Shown here one piece after another: positions 47,941 to 58,319 of a stretch of DNA of 64,000 bases (positions within the stretch are counted from its first letter, which is position 1; each line of letters begins with the position of its first letter). The notes under the pieces are model-generated. The model was not told the DNA's origin, did no database searches, and saw only the letters and a program-made list of their open reading frames with translations. Where the stretch lies: assembly GCA_031002005.1 (NCBI GenBank), contig JARYHS010006903.1:1-64000 (forward strand), given 5' to 3'. The DNA comes from Vandiemenella viatica (taxonomy: Eukaryota; Arthropoda; Insecta; Orthoptera; Morabidae). A program made the translations under genes and the position numbers.

Positions 47941-48573
47941 ATATTAAAATATACAAAATATGATATGTATAAATATGTACGGAATGACCCATATTTGGTC
48001 ATTCTGTTACAACCTACACCCAGTGATTGAATCTCTGCAAACGGTGAGCAAAATGCAGTACTTTTGAGCTTCCCAATATGTTCACTCTGTTGTATTTTTA
48101 ACGTATTACATCCAGTGTGGATTTAATGTTAGTGTTTTACTTGGTGGTATTGATATCCTTCTTTTCCAAACAAAGTTACAAGTTAGAGAAGTGACATACA
48201 GTCATCACATCCATTAGAATTTGTTTACTGATTGTTCCCAGTTACAGTTTCCAATGATAGTTGCTTGCCAAGATCTGTATGATCTCCGATATCAACTGCT
48301 TGAGCAATCACAAAATGTTTGCTCTCCAGTGTGGCGTTTGCCTCACTTAATACAATTTTTGCTTTTCATTTGCACCAGATAAAAATTATATACTCACGTT
48401 AGGAACATAGAATTGGGTTAGTAGATATGTTTGTCATATTCTTGTTTAAAAATTATTAAATATGTGTGATTATGTTTACATCTAATAATACATATTTGTT
48501 TGCATATTATTTTTACTGCAACAATTTTTTTATAATTTGTGAGCCAAAATGCAAAATAATTGTTCTTTTTTAG

Positions 48574-48867
48574 GTTTTAATGTCAAAATGAAAACAAATT
48601 TCTCCCGAGATTCTCCTGTGTGGCTACTGGGAAAATGTTACCACCGTAAGACTGACTCTTATGATGACGTGGAAGACACTAGTGGAAAAGATATAGGTAT
48701 CGAGGGCTTTAAGAGTGACTTTGTGAGCCGCATTTGGCTGACATATCGAAAAGAATTCCCAATTCTAGATGGCTCCAATATAACATCAGATTGTGGTTGG
48801 GGTTGTATGCTGCGAAGTGGACAGATGCTTCTTGCACAAGCATTGGTGTCACATTTCCTTGGAAGAG
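48574..48867 (+). CDS. ATG4D: ATG4 cysteine protease (C/D type), exon 2 with catalytic Cys
   Basis: Residues 57-155 of the predicted protein. The exon begins after 'ttcttttttag' and ends at 'G|gtaata' (48867/48868); both splice sites are phase 1. It opens with '[20 protein letters not shown]', which continues the conserved N-terminus of the protease domain. '[18 protein letters not shown]' (residues 102-119) and '[14 protein letters not shown]' follow. In the latter, Cys134 aligns with the catalytic Cys of human ATG4B (Cys74) and ATG4D (Cys144). 'DCGWGC' followed by 'RSGQ' favours the D type over A/B. The exon has no lesion. The catalytic Asp and His lie in later exons beyond the window. Confidence 0.96.
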
Positions 48868-49074
48868 GTAATATTTAAATGATTTTTTGTCTCATTTCCT
48901 GTGTTCTCTCTATTGCTGCTAGGCATATAGATCAGTGATTGATTATACCAGTTTGTTAATGTTTGGGATGTGTTTGTTTATTATGAACATGAGGTAATGG
49001 AAATTCACATTGTTATAAGAGTTTATCATAGTAGGGTATTTGACTACTTCTTGAAAATGGTTTTAAATTGTTTA

Positions 49075-51500
49075 TTGGTACACCTTATTCGCCGAGTGAA
49101 GAGATTTTTTGACCAAAGTGCATTATTTTGCGTGTAATTCAAAGTTAAAATTTAAAGAATTTAAAAGCCCGCCAAAACGCTCCTTAGCTGCCAGGCTCGT
49201 GCAACGACAGTCGTGACGTCACACGTCTGTAAATGCTGCCGCTGCGAATGGACCGTTTCCTATTACCCAAGTTCTCAACTTTTTTTATTGTTTTTGCTGA
49301 TTATTTCATGTTATTAATGAAAGTTCGTTTTGAATATAAAATCTAAAACTATTTGTAAAAGCTACAGCGGAAAAATATTGAAAGTAGACGCCTTATTTGT
49401 GGGCTAGCTATAGAAACAACCACTGAGTTTTATTCTGTGGAGCTTAAAATGTAACAACTTCAATTTGATATTGCGACAAAGTCACTTACGATTTTCTGTG
49501 AAGCTCATTTACACCCAATTTCGTAGAGTTAAATGTAATACGTTGTTTAAGGCGAGAATTATTAGGGTTAGGTCCTAAGGTTCGATCCTCGCTTCGGAAT
49601 ATGTTCAGTTTGTTTTCTTTTGTCATTTTCTTTGATACTAGTTGCTGTTGGTTGCAAAGCATAATAATTTTTTCCCGAAAATCCACCAAAACATCAATTT
49701 AATTTTTTTTTCTGAAGGCTTCACAACTTTTTGGATAACAAGCGAATTACAACCATTTGAAACAACCAAAGAAGATTTCAAAAAGGAAATTGACGTTACT
49801 TGCACACCGAAAAAGTTTTTTTTAAATGAAAATACTTGCACATTAAAAGTAAATACCGCTAATAGACGCAGTTATGTCAGGAAGGTAACCTGCAGTTGTA
49901 TCGTCACGTAAAAATTCCAACGAAAAGGACCAAAGCGTTCCGGAACTGTTGCAAGATTAGCATGAAATTTCTACAAGTGATTCACTTCTAAAATAAATTC
50001 CATTATTCACCGCCGTGCACCTGTATTTTTTGCATGATATTCTCTCTATGGTAAGTTTAAAAATTAAAAGCTTTTCATGTATGGTAGCAATTTGTTTCAA
50101 ACACTTGCATGACGCTTAGCAACTATTATGAATTCTTCGAATAAAAACATGGTAGTGCAAAAAACAGCAAACAAAAACGGAAAAAAATGCACGCAAAAAA
50201 TATTATCCCAACCAAGGTTCGAACGTAGGACGTTCTGAATTCCATTACCACTCTTCAATCACGCAGCTATCCGGACACTACTTTTAATTGCTTCTCTTTA
50301 TGTTAATAGTAAACACTTCACAGTTTCTTCGTGTGATGAAGTGAAACGAGGTAGGTAAATGAATAAACAAACAAATTCAGTTTTATTGACAAAATATCAT
50401 TTATCTATAATCTTTAATCTGCAATTAAGAAAAATGGCCCACAACATCCAATTGTTCCGAGCGTGGTGAGTGAGCGGTTAACGCTCTGGCCTCGCATCCG
50501 GGAGGACGCCGCACAGTGATATTTTCTAAATCTAGAGGGACAAAAGTCAGTTTTGATAATAGTCTACAGGCAAAATAGTTATTTATATTCAAAGTAGATA
50601 AACCATATTACTCGGAACAAAGGTTTATTTTCACGAATTCACGCCTAACAATAGAAAAATAGTTTGAACAATGGGCTTCCTGTGATCCACCGATCAAGCG
50701 CTCCAGTCGGCCGCGCTATTCCACTGAGCTTGTCGATGATTACGCTGTGTTTCTGCGTGTTAGTAGTGATTTGTGTGTTCTATTGCTTTTGGCGAGCCTC
50801 AAGGTAAGTTTACGTGATTTTTCCGTGATACAATAGCATCATTAAAACAGAGCAGATTATTTTTAATTAAAAAAAACTACTGAGCCAATTTCATGTTGAG
50901 TTTTAGTTCATTATACCACATTATACCGACCTTACTGTATTTATTTGAAAGAGCTGCTTATTAGCTACAAGAAATACCTTCATTTGTTTGCGCATATTTG
51001 CGACACCCATACAACTTTTCTTTATTTTCAGCATGACTGCACAAATTTCGCGTACAGAATTTTTCGACGTATGGTTTGCTAACGCAAAACAATCAATCTC
51101 TAACTTTCAATTTAAATATAAATGAGTCTCAAATTGAAGCTGTTACATTTTTAAGCTCAGCAGAATAAAAGTCAGGTTTTTTTCTATAGCCGCCCCACAA
51201 ATAAGGCGTCTATTTTCGATATTTTTCCCTGTAGGCTTTTACAAATTGTTCGATTTTGTATTCAAAATGAAATTTCATTAATAACAAAAATGACCAGCAA
51301 CAAACAATAAAAATAGTTGAAAACTTGGATAATAGGAAACTCTCCATTCCCAGCCGTAGCATTTACAGACGTGTGACGTCACTCAAGCGACCACCAATCC
51401 TAGAGCGTTTTTGTCACGTGACCAGAGTAAGAAAAGTATAATTTTTATTTCGCTTTTTTATTAAAAATAATCCACTTTTCTTTTCAAAATTGAAAAATTA
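49075..51500. mobile_element. Long-terminal-inverted-repeat (foldback-like) DNA element
   Basis: About 49085-49500 and, inverted, about 51000-51490 match at high identity. Shared blocks include 'gtgacgtcacacgtctgtaa', 'tttcctattacccaagtt', 'gacgccttatttgtggg' and 'ttttattctg.tgagcttaaa'. The TIRs are thus over 400 bp. The 1.5-kb core has no transposase but several tRNA-like or SINE scraps and a short ORF (49642-49911). The ends are fuzzy and no target duplication was identified, so the superfamily is open (foldback, MULE-like or another non-autonomous type). Confidence 0.85.
50456..50512 (+). repeat. SINE family A, head only
   Basis: It starts 'ccgagcgtggtgagtgagcgg', runs through 'ggcctcgcatccgggaggacgccg' and then stops abruptly before the B-box. 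This is the tRNA-like head without a body, the reverse of the usual 5' truncation. It lies in the core of the long-TIR element. Confidence 0.8.
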
Positions 51501-52639
51501 GCTTCCTGAAGCATTAATCTACGAGAATGAGTTCAATTTATAATATTTTTTTAATACTGTCAAATAGCCTGTTGCGTATTTTTTTCTTATTATTAAAAAC
51601 TCAGTTTGGGTACCTTTATTTATCAACTAGCTGTTCCCACAACTCCACCCACATGAAATTTGTGCTATTAATAAAAAAAATGTTGGATGGGAAGAAAAAA
51701 TTAGAGACCCTGCTTGTTTTTCTCTTTATTTGATCCTTCATCTTCTTCTAAATTTATTGTATGCAAATGTTTTAAATATGTTTTTGCACACCATTTGTTC
51801 CTGCCAACCTTTTAAAATGCCACTAATTCATCATATTTTATGGTTATTGATGACACACAGGCACACTTTAGTATGATACACATAGTTTCTTTGCAAGCAA
51901 ATATGTAAAGCGGTGCTGACTGGTATTTTTATGAACAAGTTTATAAATAAACTATGATATAAAATCTCTGACTGAATGTCAAAGTCGATCTGTTATACAC
52001 TGCCTGACAAAAATAGTGAAGCACCCAGAAGGGGAGCATAAAACAAAATTTCATGGGTAGAGAGCAGAGATGTACATTATTTGAAATACATGTATTTCAA
52101 ATGCAAATACAAAATACCTATTTTTATTTCATATTTAAAATACCTTGATACAAAAAGCTTTTTGTATTTTATTGGAAATACTTTTTCAAATGTATTTTCT
52201 ATTTGAAAAATGTAAAATACTTTTGTTCGTTTTTCATACTTTTTTATTTCATATTGACGTCATAGCTCATGAATATTGATTTATTAACTCATTGAGACTA
52301 TTGGCATCGTTACAAAAGAAAGTCAAATGACAACTTGGTCTGTTATGCAAATAACAATGACATTGACCATATTGATGTGTCTACCACTGCCACCGCCGAC
52401 TTGTGTGTTCTGATTGTTTTGTTTATCAATTTAATTCCAGTTTTGTTTGCATGGGGGATGGAATTTATTGAAGTGTAACTAAAACATCAAAAATGGATTT
52501 TTATTTACTACACCACACAAAATTAAAATTAAATTTCTATTTTATTCATCTTTGTTAAATGTTAGGGTAATCCTTCTCATTTCATTGGATTGCAATTTGT
52601 GAAGTTATTTATTAAGTTTAAACTGCCGAAAAATTTTAT

Positions 52640-55500
52640 TTGCCATGAGCGTCAGCAAAAACATCCCATTTATATTGAAGCATTATTTCAGAGATGTCAA
52701 AAATATGTCTGGAAGTGAAATCAATCAATCTGCAGTTTGTGAGAAACTTTGAAAGGAAGTGTTAGTGCTACTACAAGGTTTTTGAACCACATAATAGTCA
52801 GTAGTTTATATTTATTTGCTATTCTTGTTTTATTGACATGAGACCAAAACTTGTATACTTCGAAACTTTTTTTTTACTTTTAATTCATTTGTGCTGGTAT
52901 TAAGGCATGTGAGGTAATAAGGTACATAGGAAGTGTTTATTTTCAGAGGAAAGGTTATGCTAACCTTTAAAGGAGTATGAGAAACTCAAAACTTGACAAA
53001 CAAAGAAGACAAAGCGTGTTGTCGTTGGCACTTCAGTAAAAATGAAATGTACCACTCTAGCAACCATCTTACAAAATTCCAATAATTTTGACAAGTTAAT
53101 TGCAAATTTTTTTTGGCTGATACTATGTCACCAATATGGACTTTGGAAAAATATTAATTTAGAACTCTAATTGCATATCTTCACCAATTATCGAACCCAC
53201 GAGAAATTATGTGCCACCACAATTGCAATTTAAAAAAAAATTGCTAAAGAATCTATGGAATACAAGGAAAATGCAAAACTAACTTTAAAAGCAGATTATT
53301 TTGTATGCACCACAGCAGGTATTAGGTCTTCATCCAAGAGAAGCTATCTGCCCATGATGGTTAATTGGACTGCTTGTGACACATTTGAAAGAAAAAGTGC
53401 TGAAGGTTTAAAGGATCTCGTAAATTTGATAAGGTAGCTGTTAAGGATTGCAATCCGTGCAGGATTGGTAAAAACAGTTTTTTAACACATATATTTAAAA
53501 CATAGTTACTTAAAATTTTAATTAATTAAATAATAATCAAATTAATAAATAATTTTTAATGTTAAATTATAAAAATTAACAGTTAACAATATTTTGATTG
53601 GCAAAATGACATCAAACATTTTAGCGTGTCTTAAGTGTATTTCGAGGTTTTACATTTTTGTTTTTTAATCTAACCCAATTTTTAAATAAATAATAAAAAT
53701 GGAAACTATTGAGTCTTAGGTCATATTATGTACCTTACAATACATCACATAAGTTTAAAAATATGGTTTGCCTAATGGCCAAGTTACCAGAGTTTTTTTA
53801 ATTCTAAATAAACATTCCATAACACCAAGAAAAGCATTCCATTTCACAAAGTGAAGTGAATATACTCTGTAAAGTGTAGATTGGCTCAGAACAAGATCTC
53901 ATAACTTTTTGTCACTGAACAAGCACGAGACTTGGCCATTTTTTTGCGGGAATCATTATCATATCTCCTGATTCCTTGATTGATATTACAGTTGATTCAA
54001 TCTTATTAAAAGAAACTACACCAACACGTAAACTGTAAAGTATTTCCGATTTACTTATGTGGCGTAATGACGTTTTTAGAGTGGAAATTATTATTTTTTA
54101 GTAAGAAAGGAAACTTTCTCGGCGAATGATTGCAGTGAAGTCCTCATAGGTTGTATCTCCGGATTTCATTGCAAACACATGAAATTACACACGTGAGTAA
54201 GACGGCGGAGGCAACCGTCAAAGTATGGTGTTCCTACAACTCAATTCATCGATACACCCGTGAAAATTTCATTATAATTTTTTTTTTACCTTTTGTCAAA
54301 ATAATAACCAGGAGAAGAGGGATTAATCGAAAGCCTGAGCGGCACATGTAAGTAGGTGGTTTTCGTCAAAAAAAACGCATTGAGGCAGCAGCCAAAACAA
54401 CAATAAGTCAAAGGATATACAATTTCCTTTTGATAGCTGTTAAATAAATAAGTACGCGATAGTTAGAATTACGATAAAATTAGTTTTATATCAACGAATA
54501 ATCAAATTTTCAGCCGCAAATTAGGAAATTGTCACAATTACTTTATCTGCAAATACAGAAAATGGGAATACTGAAACCGTGAATAAAAAGCTGTAACTGT
54601 GTAGTTCAGATAACGAGTGCGACACTTAAAAAATAATTATATAGTTAGAAAATCGTACTAAATACGCACCATAACCCAAATTACAGGAATGTGTACTCGA
54701 AACAAACGTAAGTTTTGATGAATACGTAAAAGTGTATTTATTTACTTACGAATGACGAAGGTTGACAAAAACAAACGCTTGTTTACATGAGTCAGATGCC
54801 AACTACAAGGGTACAGGCAAACAGTGCAAAATATCCGACAGAGACAGACTGGGGCAACGAGTCATGCAGCCTGACACGCGTTTCCGCCGGATTTTGCGGA
54901 TTGCGGATTCGCTTAATTTTGTGCGGGATCCACCAGACTGTCTAATGATGAGGGATCCCGCGGGATTGCGCGATCCCGCTTTGCTGGATTGCAATCCCTA
55001 GTAGCTGTACTAATTGTTGACATACATCCTGAGTTTGATTTGAAATTATCAAAAATTGTGAAGACAATTACAATAAATCAGATGTGGTCAAAGCTTTTCA
55101 AATGTTTGGGAAACCTGATTTGGTAACATACGCTGTATGTAATAGAGATGCAGCTAACACTGAAAATATTGAAATTGATGATGAGGTGTATTAACTGCCT
55201 AATCATGACAGATGACCCATACATTGCATTTAATTGCTTCATGAAGAATAGACAAGATGTCATCAAAACATCTTGTACAAGAAATATCATGATGCGGCAT
55301 TGGCAAAATGTCAAGTATTTTGAAAGTTGTATTCAAGGTCTCCAAAAGAGTGTGAAGAGTGAGCCTACTGGAAAATCCACCACTTCTTTGTTCAACCAAA
55401 TGGAATTATTATTATTGTTCTGTTCAAGATCTTTAGCCAATAAAGGAGACTCTGTATGAAACTTTCAGAAAACTAAGTTTGATTGAAATTCATCTTCCTA
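52640..55500 (+). pseudogene. hAT transposase relic (two parts around an inserted hAT)
   Basis: Part one (to 53433) includes 'YFVCTTAGIRSSSKRSYLP', then 'DTFERKSAEGL' at about 53299-53420, matching the 'TTDIWSS..R.YLGVTVHWI...LERKSA' region of hAT transposases that holds the first catalytic Asp; here that Asp reads Gly. Part two (from 55009) continues with 'VVKAFQMFGKPDLVTYAV' at about 55085 and 'DDEVY' then a stop then 'LPNHDR' at about 55180-55210, the region before the second catalytic residues. Stops and shifts are frequent. No BED finger is clear. Confidence 0.72.
53442..55000. mobile_element. Second hAT (non-autonomous), nested in the first
   Basis: The ends are 'taaggattgcaatcc' (53442) and the inverse of 'tagggattgcaatcc' (54986-55000). 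The flanking 8-bp repeats 'gtagctgt' are identical (53434-53441, 55001-55008). Length is 1559 bp. No transposase was recognised. The right subterminal part (54880-54985) is GC-rich and full of 'gggatcc', 'cgggatt' and 'gatcccgc' words in both orientations. Confidence 0.93.
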
Positions 55501-55649
55501 ATGAATGAATAAGTTGTACAAAATATATTGCTGAAAACATCAGAAGTTTCTGGGGGGGGGGGGGGAGAAAGATACCTTCTTTGGATGTTTACTGTTGGAA
55601 TTAATGACAACACAATGAATGTTAAGCAGTGTACAAATTGATAATCCTA

Positions 55650-56894
55650 TAGCGTGTCCCGTGGCAGAGTTCGGATTTGAAATTTGAATATTTCTTCAAC
55701 TGTTAGGCAGAGATACATGGAGGGGATATTGTTTAATGCAGCATTCTTGCAGATTGTTAGTCACAATGTTGCAGTGGACTGGTGATCAACATGCGTTCGC
55801 CATTGAGGTGTTCTTTAAAGTCAATTGCCCGCTGAAAATTTCATTCACATTTCAATATTTGTTGTTTAAGTGACACACTGAGTGAAAAATTAATTAAAAA
55901 ATGTGTGCAGAAGTTCCTTACAACAGATTCAACCATTAACAACCCACATCCAGGACCTGGCCAAACATTAGGGACTGAAGAAAACATTGAACATGCTGAA
56001 AACAGCGTATGAGAAAATCCACGCCCGTCCGTGCCCAAGAGAGCATCATCTTTGGGGCTGCCAAAAACAAATATTAAGCACGGATATAAAACTCCACTCT
56101 TTTAAGATTCAAGCAAGCTCTTAAACCAAGTGATAACAGACTGCGCAAGGATTTATGTGAAAACATGCTGAACTGATTTCGAACTATAAACTCAATTTGG
56201 ATCAGCAGTGAAGCACATTTTCGTATAAAAGAATGTGTCAACAAGCAAAACTGCCACAACTGTGTACTGAAAGGACCTAAACTGAGACTGGAACACCAAC
56301 AAGCCCTGCATAGTCCAAAAGTAACCGTTTGGGAAGCCCTGTCCACAAATGGAATAATCGGACAGTTTTTCTTCAAAAATTCCTGTGGGTCGACCATTAC
56401 AGTTGATGGTGATGCTTACCGCTGCACCAGTCATACAGTTGACACACATGGTTTCAGAAAGATGGCACCAAACCTCACACAGCAGGGGCTACCATGAAAA
56501 TTTTACGTAAACAATTCCCTGCAAAATTGATTAGTCCATTTGGCGACATTGCATGGCCACCCAGATCACCGGATCTCACTCCCAATGATTTTTTTCTGTG
56601 GTGGTACCTTAAGGGAAAATTGTATGATAGCAACCCAACGGATATATCAGAATTAATAGAAAATATCGAGTGAACGCTATTCCACAATCGCTACTGAAAC
56701 GTGTTGCTCAGAATACCATCGGTAGACTCGGTGAGTGTGTCAACCAAGACGGAAAACATTTAGATGGAATACTTTCTAAAATATAAAATCTGAATGTATC
56801 CTGATTGATTTTATAACCAATAGATACTAATTTTTAACTTGCAACTTCAATTTATTCCTTTTACAAATTTGAAATCTGCCACCCTGACACCCTG
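55650..56894 (+). mobile_element. mariner-like transposon nested in the hAT
   Basis: The left end 'tagcgtgtcccgtggcagag' and the inverted right end 'cagggtgtcagggtggcaga' pair over about 30 bp, continuing to 'tttgaaatttg' and 'tttcaaatttg'. Both are bordered by TA (55648-55649, 56895-56896). Length is 1245 bp. It contains one broken transposase gene. Confidence 0.85.
55990..56785 (+). pseudogene. mariner-like transposase relic (third catalytic residue Asp)
   Basis: Read in two or three frames. 'VNKQNCHNCVLKGPKL' is at about 56237 and 'HSPKVTVWEALSTNGIIGQFFF' at about 56310-56373. 'WPPRSPDLTPNDFFLWWYLK' at about 56551-56610 is the block in which this group carries Asp instead of Glu as the third catalytic residue. 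The 'SSEAHFR' stretch at about 56205 is where the first catalytic Asp is expected, and Ser-Glu stands there. At least two frameshifts and several stops are present. Confidence 0.78.
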
Positions 56895-57589
56895 TACATA
56901 CTGTGGTGTGTTGATAAATACAATTAGTCAGTCTTGAAACACATTTTGGGAGATACTGTCATTTAGAAGAACCCAACACATAGGAGATAACATATTAACA
57001 TTTGTATCTTATACTTTTTTAAAGCTAAAATGGTTGTCAAAGTATAACAGAGAATATATAAAGGAATAATTTATTGTTAAGGTACTAAATATAAAACAAA
57101 ATGATGGTCAAAGTAGATATAATCCAACTGGGAAAAAAAGTAAAAGAATGAATCTTATTATATGTTTGTAGAAGGCTCAGATTCTTCTGTAACCAGTAAT
57201 GATACAAGCACTAAAATACTGCAGTATTTGTAGGGTAATTGTACTAGTTCAGATTGCCTAAATAAATATCCAACCGGACGACTTGTTTGAACAAATAGTA
57301 GTTAAAATCCATGAATTAAGTGAAATAAATGACATGAATAATACATTAACAAAAAAGTATTGTGTTTTAGTAAAAGTATTGTGTTGTAGTAAAAGTATTT
57401 TAAAAATAACTATTTTGCATTTTGTATTTAAATACTAACATTTCAAACCATTTTGTATTTTGCATTTGAAATAGAAAAACAAGACAGTATTTACATTTTA
57501 TATTTAAATGCTTTATAAAAAACTATTTTGTACATCTCTGGTAGAGAGCATATGTGATATTATTTTAGTAATTACAAAATCAAGTAAAA

Positions 57590-58310
57590 TTTACAAAGAA
57601 CTTGGCATTTTGAACCCACTTATCAGTATGGTGTTGTGTCCACTCTGGCCTGGATGCATGCACTGATTCAGATTGGAAGGGTGTAGTAAAGCAATTGTAA
57701 CCTCTCCTGAAGCAAGCTGGCCCCCAACTATTGTAACTGGCCCTTTATATCCTGGATACTGGCACTGCGATAGAGTCTGAGCTGGTCCCACACCTGTTAT
57801 ATCAGTGACAGATCTGCGGATCTTGCTGGCCACTAGGATACCTCAATATCATGCAGACAGTTCATGTGCCGTGTGGGCAAACATTTTCCTGTTGTAAAAT
57901 GGCACTTTGATACCATCGCATGAGAGGCAACAAAAGAGAATGCAGGATGTCCATGATATATCATTGTGCTATCAGAGTTCCCTCAATCATTATCAGCTGT
58001 GTCCAGAAATCATACCTAATCACTCTCCACACCATGATGCCAGGAGTAACACTACCTCTCCAAATAATTCAAAGAATGGAACCTCTCCCCAGGTCGCCAC
58101 CTTACTCGTCGACAACTGTCATCTAAGGTAAAGCAGAGCCGCCAATTATCGTTGAACACAATGTGACGCCCTTCATCAGCAGTCCATACTTCCCCGTCAC
58201 AGCACCACTCCAAATGCAAGCATTTGTGTTATGGTGTTAATGGCAGCCTACACATGGGACTGTAATTCCCTATTCCGGCTTCTGCTAGTCTCCACCAATG
58301 GTGACACTTG
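57590..58310 (-). pseudogene. Tc1-like transposase relic
   Basis: Minus-strand reading from 58310: 'RLPLTPQHKCLHLEWC' (about 58250-58205), 'FNDNWRLCFTLDD' where the first catalytic Asp is expected (about 58160-58120), and 'RVRWRPGERFHS' (about 58115-58080). At about 57905-57885 'QQENVCPH' replaces 'QQDNARPH', so the second catalytic Asp has become Glu. At about 57830-57775 'WPARSADLSLI' is followed by a stop codon exactly where the catalytic Glu of 'PIEHVW' should be, then 'QVWDQL'. The enzyme is therefore dead at two catalytic sites, apart from other stops. Confidence 0.85.
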
Positions 58311-58319
58311 TGCCTGCTT

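Larger units (their letters stand above)
26102..48573 (+). other. ATG4D: ATG4 intron 1 (about 22.5 kb)
   Basis: Donor 'gtaagt' at 26102; acceptor 'tgttcttttttag' ending 48573. It holds SINEs, LINE pieces in both orientations, a hAT MITE, a gypsy integrase relic, an RTE 5' half and a degenerate tandem array, listed separately. Stretches with nothing recognised: 26102-27296, 27500-27960, 29240-29970, 36340-39530, 43040-45730, 46010-47040. Confidence 0.85.
52065..57540 (+). mobile_element. hAT transposon with perfect 8-bp target duplication
   Basis: The ends are 'cagagatgtaca' (52065) and its inverse at 57529-57540, flanked by 'gtagagag' on both sides (52057-52064 and 57541-57548). Just inside both ends are many 'tgtatttcaaatac'-like words in both orientations, as expected of hAT subterminal transposase-binding repeats. 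The transposase gene is a relic in pieces at about 52640-55500, itself interrupted by a second hAT. A mariner sits nearer the right end. Confidence 0.93.
51997..58310 (-). mobile_element. Tc1-like transposon, split by a hAT and cut off at its 5' end
   Basis: The left end 'cactgcctgacaaaaatagtg' follows a TA (51995-51996) and is the end downstream of the transposase. The sequence is interrupted at 52064 by the hAT at 52065-57540 and resumes at 57549 after the duplicated 8 bp. The transposase reads on the minus strand from about 58310 to 57590. The opposite inverted end is absent; the element stops near 58310 against a hAT gene relic. Confidence 0.85.

Noticed and set aside
54762..55001. ORFs on both strands at the right end of the inner hAT
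   Set aside because: They lie in the palindromic subterminal block of a non-autonomous element; mirror-like frames arise from inverted words.
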